From Pseudocercospora fijiensis CIRAD86 (Eukaryota; Ascomycota; Dothideomycetes; Mycosphaerellales; Mycosphaerellaceae): 64,000 bases of DNA. The position numbers were made by a program, and so were the translations under genes. The stretch spans positions 3,451,337-3,515,336 of the forward strand of contig NW_006921532.1 of NCBI RefSeq assembly GCF_000340215.1, given 5' to 3'. Below are positions 11,640 to 20,221 of the stretch, one piece after another (position 1 is the first letter of the stretch; the number at the start of each line of letters is the position of its first letter). Below the pieces are notes generated by a model. That model saw only the letters and a program-made list of their open reading frames with translations, was not told where the DNA came from and ran no database searches.

Positions 11640-12135
11640 CATTTCTGCATTTCTGTATTCTATGCAATATATATAGAATACAGAAATGCAGAAACAAGCT
11701 AGGAGTTTTTAGAAGGTTAAGAGTAAAGGTCTAGGAGGGACTCTAATTGTAGCCGTATTTCTGCATTCTATGCAATATATATAGAATACAGAAATGCAGA
11801 AACAAGCTAGGAGTTTTTGAAAGGTTAAGAGTAAAGGTCTAGGAGGGACTCTAATTATAGCCGTATTTCTGCATTCTATATAATATATATAGAATATAGA
11901 AATACAGAAACAAGCTAGGAGTTTTTAAAAGGTTAAGAGTAAAGGTCTAGAAGGGACTCTAATTGTAGCCGTATTTCTACATTCTATGCAATATATATAT
12001 AATATAGAAATGTAGAAACAAGCTAGGAGTTTGTAAAAGATTAAGAGTAAAGGTAAAGGAGGTTTAGGACTCTAACTATAGTAGATTACTGCCGCATTTC
12101 TGTATTCTATGCAATATACATATAATACAGAAATA
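11640..12135. repeat. Satellite array of five ~108-bp units, each carrying a hairpin
   Basis: Unit boundaries can be set at the word gccg, found at 11,752, 11,860, 11,968 and 12,091 (periods 108, 108 and 123). The first hairpin starts at 11,641. Each unit has a palindrome of the type tttctgcattctat ... atagaatacagaaa, then gcagaaacaagctaggagt, then ggttaagagtaaagg and gactctaa. Differences between units are almost all C-to-T or G-to-A at CA/TG sites, the RIP signature. The function is unknown. Confidence 0.9.
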
Positions 12136-12210
12136 GGGAAATAGTGTTTAACTATAGTTGTCCCGGACTTATAAGAAAACTACAACTCTATAACTAAGTA
12201 GTAGCAATAG

Positions 12211-12257
12211 GGGATTTTCTATATTTGCTAGTATATACTGCGGATATAGAAATCCCA
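12211..12257. repeat. Hairpin with gggatttt/gaaatccc arms
   Basis: The sequence gggattttctatatt pairs with ggatatagaaatccc across a short A/T-rich loop. It is the outermost member of the hairpin family in this block. Confidence 0.8.
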
Positions 12258-12378
12258 TCCGAGTAATTAGTATGCCAATGCTTACTATCCGAGTAATTAC
12301 TATGCCAATGTGTCCCATCCCAGTAAGAGGTTTACCATTCGAGTAATTACCATGCCAATGTGTCCCATTTGAGTATTT
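12255..12378. repeat. ~30-bp minisatellite at the edge of the RIP block
   Basis: Three fuller copies and one or two partial copies of a unit with the cores gagtaattac and tatgccaatgtgtccc. Unlike the sequence to its left, it keeps CA and TG dinucleotides, so the repeat marks the change from RIP-affected to normal DNA at about 12.25-12.39 kb. Confidence 0.8.
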
Positions 12379-12633
12379 ACCCGAGAGCCTTGGCAACGGT
12401 TTCTTCCGTCATCGTGCAGTGAGGCAGGCGTTCATGCTTCACTTTGACCGTACTCACACGAGGCACATGCCGAAATGCCACGATGAAGACATGGCGCTAA
12501 CGAGTCGTCCGGTTGCTTCTCGACACGCACATGCAGGTCGCCAATCGGTGAGGACTTCGCAGGGCCGATCTGAAGCGTGACGGAAGCGTCACTTGCACAT
12601 CTGGTAGGGACTCGCACATATCAACTTTTGTAA

Positions 12634-14631
12634 ATGGCTTCTTTGAATGACAGTCGTCCGCCACCTTTGCCGCCTCGAGAATCGCAGACTTCGAGGGGCA
12701 CAAGCCTGGACGAGCCTCCGCCATATGATGCAATCCACCAACAACAAGAAGCCTACGCAAAGGCAAGCAACTCTGGTAGCTTGTTGCGTGATGACCCACG
12801 TTCTTCTTCACAGCAGTCGCTGCTGCCAGCGTACGATGAGACAGATCAACGAAGAAAGCTACTCTTAGTCTACATTCATGGCTTTATGGGCGCCGAGACA
12901 AGTTTTCGTAGTTTTCCTGCTCATGTGCACAACCTGTTGGCCATTCTCCTCTCCGAAACGCATGTGGTCCATTCAAAGATCTATCCGCGCTACAGGTCTA
13001 AAGGCAGAATATCCAATGCTAGGGACGATTTTAGCAGATGGCTGAGCCCGCACGAGGACAACGCCACCGACACTGTCCTGCTAGGACATAGCATGGGAGG
13101 ATTGCTATCTGCTGAGGTGGCGCTTATGCCTCCTGAACCACCATCAGCTCCATCCTTGAAGCATCGAATCATAGGGACCATCAATTTCGATGTTCCTTTC
13201 TTGGGGATGCATCCTGGGGTAGTGAAAAGTGGACTGTCAAGCATATTCAAACCGGCTGAAGAAACAGATGACAAGTATTTTGAAACCACAAGTGCTGGAG
13301 ACGGTTCACATCAGATTGGATCGCCACCACCATTACCGAGTCCAAATCGAACAGACACGTTATGGGCACCTGAGTCAGCGGATCCGAACTACAACCCTTC
13401 CTTCCAGAACGATGTGGTGCTTCCGGTGAGAAAGGGCTGGCGTAATGCATGGCACTTCATCAACAAGCATTCTGACGACCTTACTAAAGCGACGAAGAAG
13501 CTAGTCTCGTCGCATTTGGAATTCGGCGGAGCGATGGCGAATTATAATGAATTGAAGAGCAGATATGCTAGGCTGAGAGCACTTGAGGAAGCGGACGAGC
13601 GAGTACGGCGATCAGTTGTCCAAAGCGGAACGCCTCCAAGAGTCCGATTCATCAATTACTATACAGCAAGCACGGGTAGGCCTAAGAAGCCCAAGGCGAC
13701 CAAAGAAGATCCTTCAGACAGTCCACAACTATCGCGCCTGCCCTCGCAAACAGGCTCGTCGATATCTGGTATATCGGCTGAAGACTCAGCAACCAAGGAT
13801 TTGGCGACTCTCAAAGTAGAGGACGAGCCGCACGGTGATGGCTCCCAGGAGCGGCTTCGTTCGACACTCTCAACAACTGTTGATGACAGGATATCAGACC
13901 CGGGATACATTCCAGCCAAGCCGGCTCCTTTAGATATAAGCTATATCCAAGACCCTGCAACGAGAGCACTTGTAGAGCAGGAACACAAAAAAGCTCTTCA
14001 TGCCTACGAAGCGGCCGTTCAAGCACATAGCGGAACAAAGGGTGTGGATACCAGGTCACGACGAGACATTTCGGATTCAGGTGGAGAGCGCCAGTCAATA
14101 GATTTGACAGTAAGAGGGAGACAGCCCTTGGCACCGAAGCCAGAATCGGAAATGTCTCATAGCGAGAAAGAAGAGCTTCGACTGGAACGTGAGAGGCAAC
14201 GCATGGAAAAAGAGGGCAGAAGGCTCCGTGGTGAGCCTGAACCAGAGTCGTCACAGCTGCAGCCACACACCGACGCCCTCCGTCCACCACAAAACTCACG
14301 TTCTTCCAGCATAGCAGCTATATCCGAGCCCACGGTTGTTCATGATACGGATTCTCTAGCGCCGTCGGAGACCAGAGGACATGAGAGTCGGAAACCGAAG
14401 AAAGATCGCATGTTCTGTAGTCTGCCGCCTAAGGATTCACATGGAGAGCGAGATCCTACATGGGTTCGCGTTTTCATGGAAAATGTTGATGAAGTAGGAG
14501 CTCATTGCGGGCTTTTCTTCGTCGACGAGAGGTACGAGCGGTTGGTCGGAGATGTAGCAACGCGGATAGAGAGCTGGGTGAATGATGAGAATGGGCATCG
14601 CGCTTCGAAGGTCTACGATAGCAAGACATGA
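12634..14631 (+). CDS. Alpha/beta-hydrolase (DUF676/PGAP1-like serine esterase) with long disordered regions
   Basis: A single 665-codon exon starts with ATG at 12,634. The N-terminal 70 residues are Pro/Ser/Gln-rich and hold PPPY (29-31 region) and LPAY elements that could bind WW domains. An alpha/beta-hydrolase fold follows. It opens with the oxyanion-side motif IHGFMG (81-86) and has the nucleophile elbow GHSMGG (151-156, Ser153 catalytic). Residues about 380-600 are disordered and charged, with a coiled-coil-like Glu/Arg stretch. A conserved-looking C-terminal block (about 595-660) ends the protein. Related fungal proteins are annotated as putative lipases or esterases, and the substrate is unknown. 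It is the first intact gene beside the RIP block, about 250 bp from it, and has normal codon use. Confidence 0.85.
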   Translation: MASLNDSRPPPLPPRESQTSRGTSLDEPPPYDAIHQQQEAYAKASNSGSLLRDDPRSSSQQSLLPAYDETDQRRKLLLVYIHGFMGAETSFRSFPAHVHNLLAILLSETHVVHSKIYPRYRSKGRISNARDDFSRWLSPHEDNATDTVLLGHSMGGLLSAEVALMPPEPPSAPSLKHRIIGTINFDVPFLGMHPGVVKSGLSSIFKPAEETDDKYFETTSAGDGSHQIGSPPPLPSPNRTDTLWAPESADPNYNPSFQNDVVLPVRKGWRNAWHFINKHSDDLTKATKKLVSSHLEFGGAMANYNELKSRYARLRALEEADERVRRSVVQSGTPPRVRFINYYTASTGRPKKPKATKEDPSDSPQLSRLPSQTGSSISGISAEDSATKDLATLKVEDEPHGDGSQERLRSTLSTTVDDRISDPGYIPAKPAPLDISYIQDPATRALVEQEHKKALHAYEAAVQAHSGTKGVDTRSRRDISDSGGERQSIDLTVRGRQPLAPKPESEMSHSEKEELRLERERQRMEKEGRRLRGEPEPESSQLQPHTDALRPPQNSRSSSIAAISEPTVVHDTDSLAPSETRGHESRKPKKDRMFCSLPPKDSHGERDPTWVRVFMENVDEVGAHCGLFFVDERYERLVGDVATRIESWVNDENGHRASKVYDSKT

Positions 14632-14727
14632 TGCCCGCTACTCCGGGATCTGTAATGGTCGAAATAAAGCTCGTGGTTATGATGCGTGAAGCTAGAATTA
14701 TCGAGGTTCCATAGGCCCAATGACCTT

Positions 14728-15519
14728 TTAGTCGTCTCCGAAAAATCCTCTCCCGGTTTCGTCTTCGCTGTCGTCGTCCTCGCCGTTGTCTTCCTTCCCG
14801 AACTGCGACGTCTTCGACCTGCCTTCTTTGCTAGTTTGCTTTTCCTGTACCCGCTTGGCAGAAATTTCGGATACACTCTCCTCCTGATCAACCTCTGCTC
14901 CTGATGCTCGCAGCCTGCCTTCTCTTAGGTCTTGCAAAGTGCCCTCTGCCATGCACTTCCTCACGGTCTCCCACATTTCCTGATCGCCCTCTCTCCCCGC
15001 AGCTTTGTCATCAGTTTCCGCCCTTTCTGTCGCTTCGCCGTCCTTCTTGCGTTTGGATGGAAACAGCGGCACATAGTCCACCTCCAGCGGATAGTAAATA
15101 GCGTAGCTGACATCGACTTCACAGTCCTCTACCGTCTTTTCTAGCGCCGCATCCGCTCCTGCTGCAGCCTCCAGTGCTTTTCTAGCCTTCTTCAAGCGTC
15201 GCTCTGCCTTTTGCCGGTCGAAGAACCGCACTTTATGCCATTTGCCAATCATCCCGCTTTTCTTCTTTGCCCTTTCGGCATCTTGCAGCTCCTTTGTCAC
15301 GGTCTGCAATGCGCGCTCCTTCTCAACTCGTACATTGGCAGGCAAGTCGCGCTCAAGCAACCGCTTTAGAGACCGAATTTGGGATTTCAACTCGTTCACC
15401 GGATGTGCTTTTCGGAAGGATTTTCCACTCAGATTCGCTGGCTTGTTCGGATTGGTGTTGTATCGAGGCCGCTTCGAGCGCACGCCATGATCGTCGGGTG
15501 CCTGCCTCTTGGTTGCCAT
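14728..15519 (-). CDS. EFG1: rRNA-processing protein EFG1
   Basis: A 263-residue, highly basic protein from ATG 15,519, which lies in a good context (AAGATGG). The frame is open further upstream but has no ATG there. The Efg1 family core is clear: a helix-rich region starting NELKSQIRSLKRLLE and the signature KWHKVRFFDRQKAERRLKK at about residues 110-130. An acidic Glu/Asp-rich C-terminus follows (about 220-263). In yeast, Efg1 is a nucleolar factor of the small-subunit processome needed for early 18S rRNA maturation. It is convergent with the hydrolase gene, with only about 95 bp between the stop codons. Confidence 0.92.
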   Translation of the reverse strand: MATKRQAPDDHGVRSKRPRYNTNPNKPANLSGKSFRKAHPVNELKSQIRSLKRLLERDLPANVRVEKERALQTVTKELQDAERAKKKSGMIGKWHKVRFFDRQKAERRLKKARKALEAAAGADAALEKTVEDCEVDVSYAIYYPLEVDYVPLFPSKRKKDGEATERAETDDKAAGREGDQEMWETVRKCMAEGTLQDLREGRLRASGAEVDQEESVSEISAKRVQEKQTSKEGRSKTSQFGKEDNGEDDDSEDETGRGFFGDD

Positions 15520-15903
15520 CTTGCGTTGACGAGGATCAGTCCGGAAAGATGTTCGCTTCAAAGTTCAAAGTTCCGCTTGATGGATCCAGGGTTCATCTCA
15601 GACGCCACGCTTTCCCGCTTCGGTCTTACCGGCTGATTAATGATGACGTAGAGGCCATCCATGTCTCATGTAGTAAGCACAGTACACTGGCTATATCTTA
15701 GGTACAACAATCACGATTGATCGTGGGTATCATTGATCGATCATGTCTCGTTCCCTTCGTTCCTTTTCTGCAAATTAAGCCTCGCGCCTTTTGTCTTTCC
15801 TCTCAGCCAGTGCAATGATCTCGATTATGCCATCGACCAGCGTCAGAATGGCGTCCACGACCATGCCATAGTCGTCCAGTGCTTGCTAAACCTTTGCTTG
15901 CTC
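15520..15903. other. Intergenic region between EFG1 start and DUF2985 stop
   Basis: 384 bp containing the EFG1 promoter and the 3' end of the DUF2985 gene. I see no ORF, repeat or RNA gene that I can support. Confidence 0.6.
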
Positions 15904-17412
15904 CTATACAGCAACATCTTGCTTGACCTTCACTTCCAGATGGTGTGCACTGGCCTCTTCCAGCCTCGCATGCTGCAAAGCAGACGCGGGATCTCCAGCA
16001 TCTTGATCAACCCCAACGGCGTCTTGTGCAGCCAGTGAAGGCACAGCGCCTTCAACCCTTCTAACCAAGCGGCCCTCTTTGAAAGAGATGAAGCCGCCCG
16101 CGCCAGCGATTCCGCAAGCAAGAGCGACAAACAGACCAGTCGACCAACTTGGTCTGTCATATCTGTTCATTCCCCACATGAAACCACACCTGGTCCGTCA
16201 GTGAAATGTCTAATGTAAAGGGGTACGAAGTAGGTATGCTCACAAACATATCTGAAAGAATGTGTTCCATACTTGACACCAGACGAACCAGTCTAATTTC
16301 CACAGTTTTGTTGGTGGTGCACGCACGCCTGATAGAGGATCGTCGGGCGCTCTGGCTAATGGTATGGGTACCCTGATGTCTGAAGTTGCTTCACTGTTGG
16401 CATTGCACTTCTCCGAGACAGAGTTCAAGTAGATATTGGCCGAGATTTGGTCTATGGTATCCGACCCAGGTAGTCTGAACCAATTTCGGTGATGGCCAGC
16501 AAGTTTACGAATCCAGAACATCTTCTTATCCAGGCCATGCTTCCGCTCAGAGGTAAATCGATATCGCATTAGATAGTATAGATCGCGGAATCGCCACGGG
16601 GCCAAACCGAATCCCGTCACGCAAAAAAGCGCGTTAAGAATTTGCGAGTCGATCTCAATCCAGATACGGCGTGGGCTATCAATGTCGTTACAGTCGTGAA
16701 TCCAAGCGCCATTTCTTTGAACATGGCACATAGCTGGACTGGCATTGCATAGAAGGAGGAATAGCATACCACCCCATGCTACTACATTCAGTCCGTAGAT
16801 TGTTACGAGAAAGCCGAATGGCGTCAGGAACCACTTTGAGAATGCCTTCAAGGCATTGAAAGTAGTCGTAGTCCATGGCAGCTTTGGCGTGGGAATATGG
16901 CCTGATGTATAGAGTTGTTGTCCTAGGCTGAAGGCTTGAATGTTTTCCGGTTGGGTTGGCACGCTCTGTTGAGTCGAGAGTCGTTCTATGATTTCTTTCC
17001 CCTCAGTCTTGTGGAGCGGCTCTGTCTGGACCGGCTCGTGGACTTGGGTGCTATTGCGTGTATGCTCCTCTTCCAGAGGCGGGAAAGGCACGAGGCCTCC
17101 GTCCTGTATTGTCACCACAGCATCATCATCACTTGATCTCTTATTGTCACGAGCACGCCTTCGGCTAGAGCTCCGATGCCTGCTAACTCTCTGCGTAGCA
17201 TCCTGTTGCCTTATACTCCCTCTTCTGATCTCGCCAATGGTCGGAAACCCGCTTGTTGCCTGAGCTGTTGCCGCAATGAAGCCTCGTGGTAGGTCGCTCT
17301 CTAAGACACGCTCTGTCGCAGACACCACGCTCTGCGTGACGCTGGATACGGAAGTGCCTCTCCTTCTGCCTGTCGTCGGGCTTGTTGGTGAGCTTGTGGT
17401 TGATGGATCCAT
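15904..17412 (-). CDS. DUF2985-family membrane protein
   Basis: Two exons, 16,244-17,412 and 15,904-16,189, joined across a 54-nt intron (16,190-16,243; donor GTGAGC, acceptor CAG), give 484 residues. The splice restores the family-typical stretch FQICLCGFMWGMNRYDRPSW. Residues 1-170 are Ser/Thr/Arg-rich and probably cytosolic. A hydrophobic segment lies at about 200-230 (FGFLVTIYGLNVVAWGGMLF). The central Trp/Arg-rich domain carries PWRFRDLYYLMRYR. The last transmembrane segment is STGLFVALACGIAGAGG. The C-terminus is acidic/Ala-rich. DUF2985 proteins are fungal membrane proteins of unknown function, often annotated together with PLAC8-like proteins. Confidence 0.85.
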
Positions 17413-17934
17413 GCCGCTCTACGACCTCGAGAGTAGCCTCTCTCAGCAGCAATTGCTCCAGTGCTTGCAGCTTGTGACGCTGTATTGGGTAGGCGGTTCA
17501 CTGGGAATGAACTCTGGGTTCGATCACCGAAGCACGTGTTATCAGATCGAGCGCGTTGGTCCTGGGCTACCAATGGACCAGAACTCTGCCAGTGCTGGAC
17601 GGAGCTGCATAATGATACTCGCAATAGCAGTATTCATACCAGTCGCGTCCGTTCGCATTCGCGAGCGGAGAAGTCAATTGCGTAACGGAGAAGTCGCAGC
17701 CTGGGGCGCAGCCGCTTTTATCACTGTCTCGGAGACCCAGACGAGAGATGGGATTATTAATATTTGATGGTGTGTGTATCCCCTGCCAGAACTCGTACCT
17801 GCTCGGGGTTCGTCGGCAAAACTAGGATGTCGACTAGAGCGGTGATTCTGATTGCACGAATCGATTAGACCTAAGCCGTATATAGCATTTAACAGCAATT
17901 CTTGCTCCACTCCAGTTCGTCGGACTTAACTAAG
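17413..17934. other. 5' flank of the DUF2985 gene
   Basis: Unique, normal-composition sequence between the DUF2985 start codon and the RIP island. Open frames on both strands here look like chance frames without family resemblance. Confidence 0.5.
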
Positions 17935-18705
17935 GAATTCGTTAAGGGGATGTGTGTATGTATGTATATACACCAGGTAGTACACTTAGTATGCAGCTAA
18001 GGTGTGGTATAGTAAGCTAATTAGCGTTCGAATAGTAGGAGTCCTATCTCTCGTCTACGCCGTTTCTATCGCATTTTAGCTATCTATATAGATTTTCCCC
18101 TTTTAAGGAAGTACTCGTCGAGGAACGCAAATTAGTATATAATATATAGTATCTAGGTCCGCCTAGTAGTACTTTTTCGAATTGCAGTCTAGATAGTACG
18201 TATTCCTATTATTGCGATATAGCCTTTTAGTCTATATAGCCGAGTATACTCGGTTTTTTAGATTATAGTATTTAATTTTCCTAGACTAGGGCTATTGTTT
18301 AAGGAATAAAAAATAGTAATTAGTAAATACTAGGTATTTATCTAGGCCGCTACTATTGCGGATTTTTGAATTTTAGTCTAGGTATTACTATATTATATAT
18401 TCTTTCTTTAAAAAAAATTCGGGGCGCTTTGTCTATATATATCTACTAAATTCCTATAGAAGTAGATTAGACTAGTAATAAAGGGTATTAGATAGTCTAT
18501 ATAGGAGTTTATTTCTTATAGTAGCTAGGTTATATAATATAATATACTAGTAACTACCTAATACGCTTTATTGCTAGTCTAGGTAGAGATAGCTTTTATT
18601 ATATAAGAAACTTCTAAGAGGCCTATTATCCCCTTGTATAGGATACTCTTTTTGGAATCTAGAGAGTAGACTTAGAGTAATACGTTCACGCACTGTATAT
18701 TTAGG
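17935..18705. repeat. RIP-degraded A/T-rich island
   Basis: Composition changes sharply to TpA-rich, CA/TG-poor sequence resembling the block at 1-12.3 kb. No coding frame is readable. Short inverted repeats occur: gactagtaataaag near 18,470 pairs with a near reverse complement at about 18,558-18,579 (20 of 22 by eye). ccgagtatactcgg is a perfect palindrome at 18,240-18,253. It is probably a small remnant or solo part of a transposon. Its right edge is near 18,705, where normal sequence resumes. Confidence 0.75.
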
Positions 18706-18956
18706 AACATTATCCTAGCAACCAGTGCCTCCAAAAAGAGCTTGTTGCCAGGCCAAGAAATGCACATCGTCGTTGTGCTGATTCTGATTCTGGGAATGCA
18801 CGCTCTGTAATTTGCGCAAAGGGTATATTCTGCATATTATTCCAATCATCCAAATCGTTTACATTTGCGGCGCCTTCCAGCGCGCTGTTAGAAAGCTGCC
18901 ATTACTTCATACTACACATTATCGTCGTCATCATCGTACACTCTGTGATGAATCTG

Positions 18957-20221
18957 TCAATTGTACGCCGACGTGAGTTTGGCCAATGCCTCCAAACTCT
19001 CACTGCTGGCGCTGCTGTGTGCCGAATCTACTCTCCTTCCACCAAGCTCTGCAAGCTTGATCCGTTCTCGCAGCGCCGCTATGCCGCGCGCTGCGAAATC
19101 CTTGCGACAAAACTTGCACATCCGAAGCGCACACCAACTGCAGCTGAAGTGTTCGGCATCGTCATCGATATGGCATACGGCACACTCAACTGGCGCATGC
19201 TTGTTCCTACTAAGCAAGAGTCGATCGTGACCACGATAACATTTGATTTGATTCAGCGTGAGGGGCCGTGTGTAGGCGAAGCCGGAGGACTTGAAGTTAT
19301 GCCTCTTGCGTCGTCCTTCGGAGTCCTGTTGCGCCGTTGAGGGTCGTGACGGGGGCCGAGTCGAGGAAGGTCTCGACGTTCCATTGCTAGACCCAGTCAC
19401 TCTTTCCCAGGAGCCATCTGTTGACTCTGCGTTATGCATAGCGGCGACCGATTCAGCGCGTCGTCGCGCTGTACTCAACCCATTGAGGAAGGAGGAAGCA
19501 GATTGCAGATTCTTGGCTTCCTAGGCAATGCGTCAGCATCCGATATAAGTCGTTCATCATCTTGACAGTGACATACATTGAAAAGTTCAGGTCCACTGCT
19601 TTTCCGTCTGGCTTTTGGCAGCGCAATATTCTCCGGCACGTCGGGCACCTCGGGTGTGTCAATCTCGTCTCTCAGTCCGTACTTGTGAGGACTGTCTTCG
19701 GGAAGAGGAGAAGGTGCTGGGATTGTCGGCGAGATGGTGGACAGGACGTCGACATCATCTCGGTCTGCATCAGGCTCGCTGATTTGAGGGGTATCGGCAA
19801 TGGCGTTGTCCTCGCTGGGCTCGGTCGACCTGAGGTCGCGTATGGTAGTCGATGCACTAAGTGGCAGATGGGCTCGACTCTCTGTCACGGTGATGGTGGA
19901 TGCCGAGTGCACCTTAGGACTGCACGGATACTGTCCGTCACAGTCCTCAGGTTGATCGAAAAATGGATCCGTTGGGACACTGACCAGACCGTCGCTGTCA
20001 GGGACACCGTCGTCTTTGCTGTGACCATCCCGATGCAATATCGACATGACACTGGCAGTGACGTCCCGTGGCAGCGGACTGCGGCTGTCAATTCGCTTGA
20101 AGACATTGAACGAGCTTTTTCTAGATATTGGCTTCGAGCTGCGCCGGACATGAACTACACTGCGCATCGACTTGTCGTCGGCGCCGTGATCCGCTACGTG
20201 ACTGGAATGAGCGTTTCCCAT
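18957..20221 (-). CDS. Putatively N-myristoylated protein with a Cys-rich zinc-binding region, unknown function
   Basis: Two exons, 19,577-20,221 and 18,957-19,520, joined across a 56-nt intron (19,521-19,576; GTATGT...CTAG), give 402 residues. I start at MGNAHSS because Gly2 with Ser6/7 fits an N-myristoylation signal; the frame is open further upstream but looks non-coding. The N-terminal half is disordered and rich in Ser, Asp and Pro. Near the C-terminus, ECAVCHIDDDAEHF followed by CSWCALRMCKFC forms a three-pair CxxC cluster likely to bind zinc, flanked by basic residues. I do not recognise a named family. Membrane tethering with a C-terminal zinc module is an inference. Confidence 0.75.

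Noticed and set aside
1..12390. CRISPR-like array among the regular repeats
   Set aside because: The host is a fungus. The repeats are minisatellites and satellites whose spacers are themselves repeated, not unique.
12169..12396. 75-codon minus frame with repeated peptide units
   Set aside because: It is just the translation of the minisatellite at 12,255-12,378, with no gene features.
17490..17535. Possible tRNA T-arm (ggttcgatc) near 17,518
   Set aside because: No acceptor stem, anticodon arm or D-arm could be folded around it.
17276..17767. 163-codon plus frame
   Set aside because: Antisense to the DUF2985 first exon and its upstream flank, with no domain or suitable context.
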